Source: DASXVX01 sp036504075
GTDB taxonomy: Bacteria > Bacillota > Sulfobacillia > Symbiobacteriales > Symbiobacteriaceae
Length of the DNA stretch: 34,655 nt
Direction of reading: 5' to 3'
Assembly (NCBI GenBank): GCA_036504075.1
Contig: DASXVX010000015.1
Span: 1 to 34,655 of the forward strand
In this document: positions 7,302 through 14,843 of the stretch, one piece after another
How positions within the stretch are numbered: the first letter of the stretch is position 1
How the letters are laid out: every line of letters begins with the position of its first letter
Notes under the pieces: model-generated
Told to the model about the DNA's origin: nothing
The model's input: the letters and a program-made list of their open reading frames with translations, nothing else
The model's database searches: none
Program-made: the position numbers and the translations under genes

Positions 7302-8114
7302 GTGGAAGTGATCGCACTCGTAGGACCCGCGGGCAGCGGCAAGAGCCATCGGGCCGGGATCGTCGCGCACCAGCATCAGGTCGACGTGATCATCGACGAC
7401 GGCCTCCTCATCCGGGACGGTAAGATTGAGGCCGGGACCAGCGCCAAGCGGGAAGACAACAAGATGGCCGCCGTCCGCCGGGCCATTTTCAACGAGACGA
7501 CACATCGGGAAGCGGTCCGGGACGCCCTCTGGTCGCACAAGCCGAAGCGGGTGCTGATCCTTGGCACCTCCGACGACATGATCGAGCGCATCTGCGATGC
7601 GCTGGACCTGCCGCATCCGGACAAGGTCATCCGCATTGAAGATATCGCCTCTCCGGCCCAAATCCGGCTGGCCCGCCGGAAACGGCGGCAGGAGGGCAAG
7701 CATGTCATCCCGGCGCCCACGTTCGAAGTCAAAAAGACGTTTTCGGGTTACATGGTTGACCCGCTCCGCTTCTTCCTGAAGCGAGAGGAAGAGGACGCCG
7801 TGCCGCTGGAGAAGTCAGTCGTCCGACCCACGTTCAGTTCGCTCGGCCGTTTTTTCATCGCCGACACGGTGGTCGCGGCCATTGCCACCCGGGCGGCGGA
7901 GTTGGTGGAGGGGGTCGGGCGGGTCGGCAAAGTGGTGGTCGAGAGCCGGCGGGAAGGGGTCACGGTAGAAGTTGAGATCCTTTTGCGGTACGGCTATCCC
8001 ATCTGGAACGTGCTGAATGGGGCGCAGCGGGCCATTGCGGAGCAGGTCGAGCACATGACGGCCCTGAACGTCCTGGCGGTCAACCTGGACGCCAAGCGCC
8101 TCATGGTGGAATAG
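7302..8114 (+). CDS. P-loop NTPase fused to Asp23/Gls24-like domain
   Basis: About 270 residues. The N-terminus has a Walker A (LVGPAGSGKSHRA) and a nucleotide-kinase-like fold through about residue 150, with VDVIIDDGLLIRDG and KRVLILGTSDDMIERI. The C-terminal ~90 residues (FFIADTVVAAIATRAAELVEGVGRVGKVVVES...VEVEILLRYGYPIWNVLNGAQRAIAEQVEHMTALNVLAVNLDAKRL) look like an Asp23/Gls24 (YloU-type) domain, a family tied to envelope stress and membrane organisation. GTG 7302 lies seven bases after AGGAGG; the ATG at 7296 is only one base away from it and less likely. The fusion suggests nucleotide-dependent control of an envelope function, which is inference. Confidence 0.8.
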   Translation: MEVIALVGPAGSGKSHRAGIVAHQHQVDVIIDDGLLIRDGKIEAGTSAKREDNKMAAVRRAIFNETTHREAVRDALWSHKPKRVLILGTSDDMIERICDALDLPHPDKVIRIEDIASPAQIRLARRKRRQEGKHVIPAPTFEVKKTFSGYMVDPLRFFLKREEEDAVPLEKSVVRPTFSSLGRFFIADTVVAAIATRAAELVEGVGRVGKVVVESRREGVTVEVEILLRYGYPIWNVLNGAQRAIAEQVEHMTALNVLAVNLDAKRLMVE

Positions 8115-8127
8115 GCTGTCACGAAAG

Positions 8128-8154
8128 GGGGGCACGTCGCTATGACGTGCCCCC
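8128..8154 (+). terminator. Strong hairpin after P-loop/Asp23 gene
   Basis: A perfect 11-bp stem (GGGGGCACGTC / GACGTGCCCCC) with a 5-nt loop starts 13 nt after the stop codon. It lacks a T-run on the plus strand, so it may act as a processing or rho-dependent stop. Confidence 0.55.
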
Positions 8155-8424
8155 GGCGTATTGTGGTACCGGGGGATTTTTATGATGCCGGTATTTTGCC
8201 TATGGTGGATGCAGGCCGCCGGGATTCCGCTGGGCCCCTGCGTGAACACAGGGCTCTACAAGACGGCCATCCGGCCGGCCGGGCCGTGGTGGTGGCCGGA
8301 GGCGCCCCACGCCCTTGAGCGGGCTGTGAGGACTCGTGAACTGCTTGGCGCCGCAGGCGTCAAGGACCTCGGCGTCGCACGGGCGGCCGGCGGACCGGCG
8401 GGGCCGGGCGGTAGATTGCACTAG
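8155..8424. other. GC-rich stretch with no supported gene
   Basis: Short open frames exist on both strands (for example 8161-8424 plus and 8200-8433 minus), but their translations are low-complexity Pro/Gly/Arg-rich, they lack credible ribosome sites, and no domain is visible. I see no RNA gene or repeat here. Confidence 0.5.
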
Positions 8425-8460
8425 AAAAGGCACCCCGGGGGCTATTCGCCCTCGGGGTGC
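8425..8460 (-). terminator. Intrinsic terminator overlapping end of small unknown gene
   Basis: On the minus strand GCACCCCGAGGGC-GAATA-GCCCCCGGGGTGC is a 13-bp stem (one G-U pair) followed by CTTTTCT. The left arm and loop include the last codons and stop codon of the upstream gene, so the gene and terminator overlap. Confidence 0.88.
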
Positions 8461-8795
8461 TGCGGTGAATGGACGGTACGCCGGCGCTTGTTCGGTTTGA
8501 CCGGGTTGTCCGGCCAGTTCTGGCGCCCCGGTGACACCACTTCGCGGCTTTCCGCCGGAACCGGCCAGACCCGGGCCAGCACGGAGAGCAGCTGGGCCAG
8601 GTTGCCCTGGAAGGTTACCGAACCCTGGCTTTCGCCCGGCATTCCGGAAATGCAGTTCATGTCGACCCGGACGTCCATTCCATCGAGGATCCCTTCCGCC
8701 TTGATGCGGACTTCCAGCAGGTTCACGGGCTTCTCGGTGGTTTTCATCTTCCGGTTGCGACAGGCTTCCACCACATCGGTTTTCCCTGTATACAC
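8442..8795 (-). CDS. Small protein of unknown function
   Basis: A 117-residue protein that I do not recognise. The middle (VNLLEVRIKAEGILDGMDVRVDMN...GSVTFQGNLAQLLSVLARVW) looks like a compact mixed alpha/beta domain; the last ~35 residues are basic and Pro-rich (KPNKRRRTVHSPQHPEGE). No signal peptide or membrane segment. GTG 8795 is chosen because GGAGGG lies five bases upstream; the frame is open further upstream to 8852 without a ribosome site. It has its own terminator. The good start signal and terminator support that it is real. Confidence 0.65.
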   Translation of the reverse strand: MYTGKTDVVEACRNRKMKTTEKPVNLLEVRIKAEGILDGMDVRVDMNCISGMPGESQGSVTFQGNLAQLLSVLARVWPVPAESREVVSPGRQNWPDNPVKPNKRRRTVHSPQHPEGE

Positions 8796-8948
8796 GTCAT
8801 CCCTCCGTGACAGCACAAATCGCATGGACCACGGCCGATGCTGCGGACTCACAGCGTCCGAAACGCTATTAGGATGTCATTATAGTCGTCCGAGGTTCCT
8901 ACGAACAGACTTGTGCGCCATGGGGATTGCTGGGGCATGGCTTATCTC

Positions 8949-8975
8949 AGAGCGAGCGGGTGCTCGCTCTTTTTT
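8949..8975 (+). terminator. Intrinsic terminator/attenuator ahead of pstS
   Basis: AGAGCGAGC-GGGT-GCTCGCTCT forms a perfect 9-bp stem followed by six T's, only 45 nt upstream of the pstS start and in the same orientation. No plus-strand gene ends here (upstream is a divergent minus-strand gene), so it probably attenuates the pst transcript or ends a short leader RNA starting near 8890. Confidence 0.8.
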
Positions 8976-9019
8976 GTTCATCCGCCGCGTACGCTACTGG
9001 ATGGAGGAGGAGAACGTTT

Positions 9020-9793
9020 TTGCGTACGCTGCGGTGCCTGTTGCCGTTGCTTGTCTTGCTGGCTGCCTGTGCCTCGTCCGGACGCGGCCTGCGGGTCGCC
9101 GGCTCGACTTCCGTCCAGCCGCTGGCCGAAATTCTTGCCGAGGCTTACACCCGCTCCGGCGGCGGCCGGGTCAGCATTCAGGGCGGTGGCTCGACGGCGG
9201 GTGTCCAGGCCGTGCTGCACGGCGTTGCGGGCCTCGGCGCCGTCTCCCGGCGCCTTGCGCCCGAAGAGTCTGCACAGGGGCTGGTGGCGCATACAATCGG
9301 GTATGATCTTTTGACCGTCGTTGTGCACCCGACGAACCCGCTGGCCGCCATCAGCCGGGCCCGGCTGGGCCGCCTCTTCAGCGGGGTGGCCGCCGACTGG
9401 CGGGACGTCGGCGGGCCGCCGGGGCCGGTCTACCTGGTGAGCCGGGAGGCCGGTTCGGGCTCGCGTGAGGCGTTCCGCAGCCTGGTGGGTCCGGTCAGCC
9501 CCCGGGCGCTGATCCAAAGCAGCGCCGGTGCCATCCGGGTGGCCGTCATGGCGAATCCGCAGGCCATCGGGTACGTAAGCCTGCCCGTGGCCCGGATGGG
9601 CGGCTTGAAGGCCCTGGCGGTCGATGGGCGCCGCCCGGACGAGCCGGGATACCCGCTGGTCCGGCCGGTCAGTTTCGTGACGCTCGGACCGCCGCAGGGG
9701 GAAGCGGCGGCATTCCTGCGCTTCGTCGCCAGTCCGGCGGGCCGGGAACTCATCCGGGAAGAAGGGTTGGTGCCGGCAGGCGATGGACCGTAG
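9020..9793 (+). CDS. pstS: Phosphate-binding lipoprotein of ABC importer
   Basis: A 257-residue substrate-binding lipoprotein. A short signal peptide (LRCLLPLLVLLAAC, lipobox LAAC) precedes the PBP fold with the classic LRVAGSTSVQPLAEILAEAY and VSIQGGGSTAGVQAVL phosphate-contact motifs, SREAGSGSREAFRSLV, and AIGYVSLPVARMGGLKAL. It captures phosphate outside the membrane for PstCAB. TTG 9020 follows GGAGGAGGAG at good spacing; the frame is open to 8927 but that would run through the upstream terminator. It overlaps pstC by 11 nt. At under 260 residues it is on the short side for PstS. Confidence 0.93.
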   Translation: MRTLRCLLPLLVLLAACASSGRGLRVAGSTSVQPLAEILAEAYTRSGGGRVSIQGGGSTAGVQAVLHGVAGLGAVSRRLAPEESAQGLVAHTIGYDLLTVVVHPTNPLAAISRARLGRLFSGVAADWRDVGGPPGPVYLVSREAGSGSREAFRSLVGPVSPRALIQSSAGAIRVAVMANPQAIGYVSLPVARMGGLKALAVDGRRPDEPGYPLVRPVSFVTLGPPQGEAAAFLRFVASPAGRELIREEGLVPAGDGP

Positions 9794-10607
9794 GCTGAAA
9801 GACCGATTCATGCAGAGCGTTTTGCAGGCGTGCGCCCTGGCCGCCGGCGCGGCGGTGCTTTTGATTGCGGCGTTCGTGGTGGCCGAGGGGCGGCCGGCCC
9901 TGGGTGCGGTCTTCGGGCCGGTCTGGGACCCGGAGGCCGGGGCGTTTGGCGTGTTGCCCATGCTGGCGGGCTCGCTGGCGGTAACGGCGGGCGCTCTGGC
10001 CCTGGCCGTGCCAGCGGGCATCGGCATGGCGCTGTTTCTCACAGAGGTAGCCCCGCCCGCTCTCGGCACCGCCGTGCGGCCACTGCTGCAGGCTCTGGCC
10101 GGGGTGCCCAGCGTGGTCTACGGGTTCGTCGGGCTCACCCTGCTGGTGCCTGCCATCCGCCGGGGCCTGGGCGGGCCGGGCTTCAGCGCCCTGGCGGGAG
10201 CGCTGGTCCTGGCCGTCATGGTTCTGCCGACCATCGCCGCCGTGGGCGAAGACGCCCTGCGGGCGCTGCCGCCGACCTTCCGGGAGGGCGCCCTGGCCCT
10301 GGGCGCCACGCCCTGGCAGGCCGTCCGGCGGGTGCTCCTGCCGGCCGCCCGGTCCGGGCTCGTGACCGCCGTCGTGCTGGGCCTGGGCCGGGCTCTCGGC
10401 GAGACAATGGCCGTGCTCATGGTGACCGGCAACGTCGCCGCCGCTCCTCGCTCGCCCCTGGACCCGGTTCGGACGCTCACCGGCAATATCGCCATGGAAA
10501 TGGGCTACGCGGTGGGGCAGCATCGGGCAGCGCTCTTCGCCACCGGCGCGCTCCTGCTGGCGCTGGTCATGCTGGTCAACGCCGCCGCCCGGAGGGCAAG
10601 CCGTTGA
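9783..10607 (+). CDS. pstC: Phosphate ABC importer permease PstC
   Basis: A 274-residue inner-membrane permease with about six hydrophobic segments. The EAA-type loop (EDALRALPPTFREGALALGATPWQAVRRVLLPAA) that docks on PstB is clear, as are PLLQALAGVPSVVYGFVGLTLLVP and GLGRALGETMAVLMVTGN. Paired with PstA it forms the phosphate channel. It starts inside the end of pstS and its stop overlaps the pstA start by 4 nt, indicating translational coupling. Confidence 0.93.
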   Translation: MDRRLKDRFMQSVLQACALAAGAAVLLIAAFVVAEGRPALGAVFGPVWDPEAGAFGVLPMLAGSLAVTAGALALAVPAGIGMALFLTEVAPPALGTAVRPLLQALAGVPSVVYGFVGLTLLVPAIRRGLGGPGFSALAGALVLAVMVLPTIAAVGEDALRALPPTFREGALALGATPWQAVRRVLLPAARSGLVTAVVLGLGRALGETMAVLMVTGNVAAAPRSPLDPVRTLTGNIAMEMGYAVGQHRAALFATGALLLALVMLVNAAARRASR

Positions 10608-11401
10608 AGGCCATACTCTCGGCGCTCGCCGTGACCGTCACCGGGCTGCTGGCCGGACTCCTGGGCCTGCTGGTCCGCAAAGGGGCCGCATTCGTGACTG
10701 TGGACTTCCTCCTGGGCCTGCCCGCCCGGGCGGGCCAAAGCGGCGGCATTCTGCCCGTGCTGGTCTCCACGGGGCTGCTGGTAGGCGGGGCGCTGCTGCT
10801 AGCCCTGCCGCTGGGCGCCGGCACGGCGCTCTACCTGCAGGAGTACGCCCGCCCGGGCCGCTTGGTGGAGGGGCTGCGGGCGCTGACGGAGGCGCTGGCG
10901 GGCGTGCCTTCGATCATTTTCGGGCTGTTCGGCTTCAGCCTCTTCGTCATCCGGCTGGGCTGGGGCTGGTCGCTGGCCTCCGGCAGCGCCACGCTGGCGC
11001 TCATGCTGTTGCCAACTGTCATCCGCACCACCGAGGAGGCGCTGGCCGCCGTGCCCCGCGAACTGCGGGAGGGGGCGGCGGCGCTGGGCGCCACCCGCTG
11101 GGAGGCCATCCGCCGGGTCGTGCTCAAGTCGGCCGCTTCCGGCGTCCTCACCGGGGCCGTGCTGGCCCTGGGCCGGGCGCTGGGGGAGACGGCCGCCGTA
11201 TTGCTGACCGCCGGCAGCGACCTCGGCATGCCCACTTCGCCCCTGTCGCCGGGCCGGACCATGGCGGTGCATTTGTACATCCTGGCCACGGAGGGCCTCT
11301 CGGAAGGCCGGGCGTACGCCACCGCCCTGGTGCTCGTGGCCGCCGTGCTGGCGGTCAACCTGGCCGCCAATCTCCTCATGGCAAGGGGGCAGAGGCCGTG
11401 A
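10604..11401 (+). CDS. pstA: Phosphate ABC importer permease PstA
   Basis: A 265-residue permease subunit. It has ALTEALAGVPSIIFGLFGFSLFV, the coupling loop EEALAAVPRELREGAAALGATRWEAIRRVVLKSAASG and ALGRALGETAAVLLTAG, all close to those of PstC. The frame is open from 9830, but that is shadow of pstC; the true start is TTG 10604, seven bases after GGAGGG and overlapping the pstC stop as TTGA. The next gene overlaps by 4 nt (GTGA). Confidence 0.92.
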   Translation: MKAILSALAVTVTGLLAGLLGLLVRKGAAFVTVDFLLGLPARAGQSGGILPVLVSTGLLVGGALLLALPLGAGTALYLQEYARPGRLVEGLRALTEALAGVPSIIFGLFGFSLFVIRLGWGWSLASGSATLALMLLPTVIRTTEEALAAVPRELREGAAALGATRWEAIRRVVLKSAASGVLTGAVLALGRALGETAAVLLTAGSDLGMPTSPLSPGRTMAVHLYILATEGLSEGRAYATALVLVAAVLAVNLAANLLMARGQRP

Positions 11402-12111
11402 CGGACATCAAGCTGCAAACGGTGGACCTGCGGGTATGCTACGGCCGGACGGAAGCGCTTAAAGGCGTCAGCCTGGCCATGCCCGACCGAGCCGTTACGG
11501 CGCTCATCGGGCCGTCGGGCTGCGGGAAGTCTACATTCTTGCGGGCGCTGAACCGCATGCACGACGTCGCCGGCGGGACACGGGTTTCCGGGCGGGTGCT
11601 CCTCGATGGCCAGGACGCCGCCCGGCTGGCGCCCGAGGAACTCCGGTGCCGGGTCGGCATGGTGTTTCAGCGCCCGAACCCGTTCCCCATGTCCATCGCC
11701 GAGAACGCCGGTTTCGGGCCGTCATTGTTCGGCGTCCGGGGCCGGGAACTGGCGCGCATCGTGGCCGAAAGCCTGAAGCGGGCCGCCCTCTGGCCGGAGG
11801 TGAAGGGGCGGCTGCACGCCGACGCCCGCTCGTTGTCAGGTGGCCAGCAGCAACGGCTCTGCATCGCCCGGGCGCTGGCCCTGCAGCCCGAAGTGCTACT
11901 CATGGACGAGCCCTGCTCCGCCCTCGACCCGGCGGCCACGGAGGCCGTCGAGGAACTGATCGCCCAACTCAGGCGTGAAATCGCCGTGGTCATTGTCACC
12001 CATTCCATGGCCCAGGCCCGCCGGGTGGCCGGCCAGGTGGCGCGATTTCAGGCTGGACGGCTGGCGGAAGTGGGTCCGGCGGATATTGTGCTCGATCGAT
12101 GCCAGTTCTGA
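11398..12111 (+). CDS. pstB: Phosphate ABC importer ATPase PstB
   Basis: A 237-residue ATPase that powers PstCA. Walker A is ALIGPSGCGKSTFLRALNRMHD, a PstB hallmark; the Q-loop is VGMVFQRPNPFPMSIAEN; the signature is LSGGQQQRLCIARALA; Walker B is VLLMDEPCSALDP; the H-loop is VIVTHSMAQARRVA. It is somewhat shorter than the usual ~250 residues. It is the last gene of the operon: no phoU follows, unlike many pst operons, and the next gene is the glnR regulator behind its own promoter. Confidence 0.95.
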   Translation: MTDIKLQTVDLRVCYGRTEALKGVSLAMPDRAVTALIGPSGCGKSTFLRALNRMHDVAGGTRVSGRVLLDGQDAARLAPEELRCRVGMVFQRPNPFPMSIAENAGFGPSLFGVRGRELARIVAESLKRAALWPEVKGRLHADARSLSGGQQQRLCIARALALQPEVLLMDEPCSALDPAATEAVEELIAQLRREIAVVIVTHSMAQARRVAGQVARFQAGRLAEVGPADIVLDRCQF

Positions 12112-12157
12112 CACTTTTACCATTCCTCACCGGCATGACAGCGCCGTGGAAGAGACA

Positions 12158-12174
12158 TGTCAGAAAAGCTGACA
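12158..12174 (+). promoter_or_regulatory. GlnR box 1
   Basis: TGTCA-GAAAAGC-TGACA matches the GlnR/TnrA consensus TGTNA-N7-TNACA exactly. It ends five bases before the -35 of the glnRA promoter. Confidence 0.85.
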
Positions 12175-12179
12175 TACAG

Positions 12180-12209
12180 TTGACAAGGATAGGTCAGGGG
12201 GCGTATATT
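12180..12209 (+). promoter_or_regulatory. Sigma-A promoter of glnR-glnA
   Basis: A consensus -35 TTGACA and -10 TATATT are separated by 18 nt. The predicted start point is near 12216. It lies between the two GlnR boxes, so GlnR could block both polymerase entry and escape. Confidence 0.85.
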
Positions 12210-12227
12210 TTCACCAAGCAAGGGTCG

Positions 12228-12244
12228 TGTGAGGGAAGCTGACA
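12228..12244 (+). promoter_or_regulatory. GlnR box 2
   Basis: TGTGA-GGGAAGC-TGACA is a second exact match to TGTNA-N7-TNACA, about 12-28 nt downstream of the predicted start point. Box centres are 70 bp apart, about seven helical turns, which would allow looping or cooperative binding. Confidence 0.8.
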
Positions 12245-12293
12245 TGGCCGCCGCGGCAGACAGCGCAAGGCCTGAGGGAAGGGGAGAGCCGCC

Positions 12294-12668
12294 GTGAAGG
12301 AGGAAGCGGGGAATACAGCAGTCTACTCAATGGGCGTAGCCGAGCGGTTGACCGGGCTCACGGCGCGGCAGATTCGGTATTGGGAGCAGCACGGGCTCCT
12401 GGCGCCCTCTCGGACTTCGGGCGGGCAGCGCATGTACTCGGAGGCTGACGTCCTCCGGCTGAAAGAGATCAAGCGCCTCATGACTGACGGAATGACATTG
12501 GACCGGGTGAAGGCACACTATGCAAACCGGGAAGCGAAACGGCTGCGCACAGCCAGCGAAGTCGTCTCCACCCGGGTGCAGGAGCGGATTCCCCGGGTCA
12601 CCTCGTTGTACAACGGCAGCAATCGGGCGGAGTTGGAGCGTATGATCAGCCGTAAGGCTGACAAATAA
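12294..12668 (+). CDS. glnR: GlnR, MerR-family repressor of nitrogen genes
   Basis: A 124-residue MerR-family regulator. The winged helix (about residues 12-75) has AERLTGLTARQIRYWEQHGLL and RTSGGQRMYSEADVLRLKEIKRLM, as in GlnR/TnrA. The C-terminal tail (SRVTSLYNGSNRAELERMISRKADK region) is short and basic, the place where Bacillus GlnR senses feedback-inhibited glutamine synthetase. GTG 12294 follows AAGGGGAG. It lies 20 nt upstream of glnA behind a promoter bracketed by two GlnR boxes, so it very probably represses its own operon when nitrogen is plentiful. Confidence 0.92.
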   Translation: MKEEAGNTAVYSMGVAERLTGLTARQIRYWEQHGLLAPSRTSGGQRMYSEADVLRLKEIKRLMTDGMTLDRVKAHYANREAKRLRTASEVVSTRVQERIPRVTSLYNGSNRAELERMISRKADK

Positions 12669-12688
12669 AGAGGGGAGCGGGTTGTAAC

Positions 12689-14110
12689 ATGACGCCGAAA
12701 GAAGTAGTTGCGCTAATCAAGGAAAAGGGTATCAAAATGATCGACGTGAAGTTCGTCGATCTGCCGGGCGTGTTCCATCATCTGACCGTCCCCACCCAGG
12801 TCATCGACGAAGAGGTCCTCGTGACCGGCCTTCCGTTCGACGGCTCTTCCATCCGGGGCTTCCGTGGCATCGCCGAGTCCGACATGGTGCTCCTGCCCGA
12901 TCTCGATACGGTCGTGTTCGACCCCTTCGTGGAAGGCCCGACGCTCTCCATGTTCGTGGACGTGAAGGAACCCGGTCTCAAGGATTACGGCCGTGACCCC
13001 CGCGGCGTCGCCAAGCGGGCCGAGGCTTACCTGAAGTCCACCGGCATCGCCGACGTCTCTTACTGGGGTCCGGAGCTGGAGTTCTTTATGTTCGACAACG
13101 TCCGCTTCCAGAGCGGCGCGGAGGCATCATACTACTTTATCGAGTCCGGTGAAGCGCACTGGAACTTCGGCAAGGGCGATACGCCCAACAGCGGCTACAA
13201 GGTGAAGTACCAGCAGGGCTACTTCCGGGCGCTGCCGATCGACGACCAGACCAACATCCGTACGGCCATGAGCCTGCAACTGCAGGAGATGGGCTTCGTC
13301 ATCGAGCGTCATCACCACGAGGTCGCCTCCGCCGGTCAGAACGAAATCAACTTCCGTTTCTCCAGCCTGACCGCCGCTGCCGATAAGGCTGCGCTCTACA
13401 AGTACGTCGTCAAGAACGTGGCCCGGGCCTACGGCAAGACCGTCACCTTCATGCCGAAGCCGCTGTACAAGAACTCCGGCTCGGGCATGCACTCCAACCA
13501 GTCGCTGGCCAAGGGCGGCCAGAACCTGTTCTTCAAGGAAGGCGGCTACGCCAACCTGAGCCAGGAGGCGCTCTGGTACATCGGTGGCGTCCTGACCCAC
13601 GCCCCGGCCCTGCTCGCTCTGACCAACCCGTCCACCAACAGCTACAAGCGGCTGGTGCCGGGCTACGAAGCCCCGGTCAACCTCGTCTTCTCCAAGGGCA
13701 ACCGCTCTGCGGCCATCCGGGTGCCGTCCAACTTCGCCTCGGCGAAGACCACCCGCATTGAGTTCCGCACGCCGGACCCCACCGCCAACGCCTACCTCGC
13801 CTTCAGTGCCATGCTGATGGCCGGCCTCGACGGCATCCGGCGGCAAATCGACCCGACCAAGGCCGGCTTCGGCCCCGTCGACAAGGACATCTACCACCTG
13901 TCCGACGCGGAGAAGGCCAACATGAAGTCCGTGCCGACCTCGCTGCGCTCCGTGGTGGACGCCCTGAAGGAAGACAACGAGTTCCTGCTCCATGGCGGCG
14001 TTTTCACGAAGGACCTGATCGACACCTGGATCGGCCTCAAGGAAGAGGAGATGGCAGCCGTCGACCAGCGTCCGCACCCGGTCGAGTTCGAGATGTACTT
14101 CGACAACTAG
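12689..14110 (+). CDS. glnA: Glutamine synthetase, type I, beta-like
   Basis: A 473-residue enzyme that makes glutamine from glutamate, ammonia and ATP. Active-site motifs include LPFDGSSIRGF, WGPELEFFMFD, ERHHHEVASAGQNEINFRF, KPLYKNSGSGMHSNQSL, NPSTNSYKRLVPGYEAP and RIEFRTPDPTANAYLAFSA. Length and many segments (RDPRGVAKRAEAYLKSTGIADV, HPVEFEMYF at the end) follow the ~470-residue GSI-beta group of enterobacteria rather than the ~444-residue Bacillus form. KDIYHLSDAEK at Tyr402 aligns with the adenylylated tyrosine region (KNLYDLPPEE). Its place behind glnR, however, is Firmicute-like. No adenylyltransferase gene is in the window. Confidence 0.96.
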   Translation: MTPKEVVALIKEKGIKMIDVKFVDLPGVFHHLTVPTQVIDEEVLVTGLPFDGSSIRGFRGIAESDMVLLPDLDTVVFDPFVEGPTLSMFVDVKEPGLKDYGRDPRGVAKRAEAYLKSTGIADVSYWGPELEFFMFDNVRFQSGAEASYYFIESGEAHWNFGKGDTPNSGYKVKYQQGYFRALPIDDQTNIRTAMSLQLQEMGFVIERHHHEVASAGQNEINFRFSSLTAAADKAALYKYVVKNVARAYGKTVTFMPKPLYKNSGSGMHSNQSLAKGGQNLFFKEGGYANLSQEALWYIGGVLTHAPALLALTNPSTNSYKRLVPGYEAPVNLVFSKGNRSAAIRVPSNFASAKTTRIEFRTPDPTANAYLAFSAMLMAGLDGIRRQIDPTKAGFGPVDKDIYHLSDAEKANMKSVPTSLRSVVDALKEDNEFLLHGGVFTKDLIDTWIGLKEEEMAAVDQRPHPVEFEMYFDN

Positions 14111-14131
14111 GCCGTCAAAGTAGCGTTAGAG

Positions 14132-14162
14132 CCGCCGCCCTGGAAATGGGGCGGCGGTTTTC
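14132..14162 (+). terminator. Terminator of glnR-glnA
   Basis: CCGCCGCCC / GGGCGGCGG is a 9-bp perfect stem with an 8-nt loop followed by TTTTCTT, 22 nt after the glnA stop. Confidence 0.9.
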
Positions 14163-14200
14163 TTATCGAAAATTCACTAGGGGCCAGGCAGGGGCGGCGG

Positions 14201-14206
14201 TATAAT
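14201..14206 (+). promoter_or_regulatory. Probable -10 element of lepB promoter
   Basis: A perfect TATAAT lies 31 nt before the lepB start, after the glnA terminator. No good -35 is visible at 16-18 nt upstream. Confidence 0.45.
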
Positions 14207-14236
14207 GAGGGACAGGGTGAGTGTCGGCGAGGGGAC

Positions 14237-14788
14237 GTGGGCAAAATGCTGAAGCGCTTCTGGGATTCGTGGGGCAGGGAGTTGCTGGTGGCCGTACTGA
14301 TCGGGCTCTTTATCCGGGCCGAGGTAGCCGAGGCGCGGGTTGTGCCGACGCCCTCCATGGTCCCGACGGTACTCCCCGGCGACCGCCTCCTGGCGGAAAA
14401 GCTGGTCTACCGTTTCACCGGACCGCACCGGGGCGACATTATCGTATTCCGGCCGCCGCTCTCCGATGAGAATAGCCGGCTGCTCAGTACCATGGGGCTG
14501 GAGGACGATTTTCTCAAGCGGGTCATCGGCCTGCCGGGCGACAAAGTCGAAATCAGGGACGGCAAGGTACTCATCAACGGAACACCGCTCACCGAGCCGT
14601 ACATCGCCGCCCCGCCCAACTACGTTTTCGGGCCGAAGGTCGTGCCGCCGGGCCAGCTCTTCGTGCTGGGCGACAACCGCAACAACAGTTACGACAGCCA
14701 CGCCTGGGGTTTCCTGGACGAGTCCGCCGTCCGCAGCCGGGCGGTGGTCCGGTTCTGGCCGCCAAGTCGGATCGACGTTCTTCACTAG
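14237..14788 (+). CDS. lepB: Signal peptidase I
   Basis: A 183-residue membrane-bound serine protease that removes signal peptides from exported proteins. One N-terminal membrane segment (ELLVAVLIGLFI) is followed by box B with the catalytic Ser40 (VVPTPSMVPTVLPGD), box C (RGDIIVF), the general-base Lys94 in box D (FLKRVIGLPGDKVE) and box E (VLGDNRNNSYDSHAWG). Size and single anchor are typical of Gram-positive SipS-type enzymes. GTG 14237 is listed; ATG 14246, three codons later, is equally plausible from the GAGGGG spacing. Confidence 0.94.
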   Translation: MGKMLKRFWDSWGRELLVAVLIGLFIRAEVAEARVVPTPSMVPTVLPGDRLLAEKLVYRFTGPHRGDIIVFRPPLSDENSRLLSTMGLEDDFLKRVIGLPGDKVEIRDGKVLINGTPLTEPYIAAPPNYVFGPKVVPPGQLFVLGDNRNNSYDSHAWGFLDESAVRSRAVVRFWPPSRIDVLH

Positions 14789-14795
14789 GCAAACG

Positions 14796-14829
14796 AAAAC
14801 CGCCGCCCCATATCCGGGGTGGCGGTTTT
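14796..14829. terminator. Bidirectional terminator between lepB and SLH gene
   Basis: AAAACCGCCGCCCC / GGGGTGGCGGTTTT is a long stem with a 6-nt loop and A/T flanks on both sides, between two convergent genes, so it can stop transcription from either direction. Confidence 0.9.
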
Positions 14830-14843
14830 GTGCGATGCGACCG

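Noticed and set aside
5431..7311. 626-residue plus-strand open frame
   Set aside because: Antisense shadow of asnB, explained by high GC at third codon positions.
8161..8424. 87-residue plus-strand open frame in the gap
   Set aside because: No ribosome site, no domain, Pro/Gly/Arg-rich composition.
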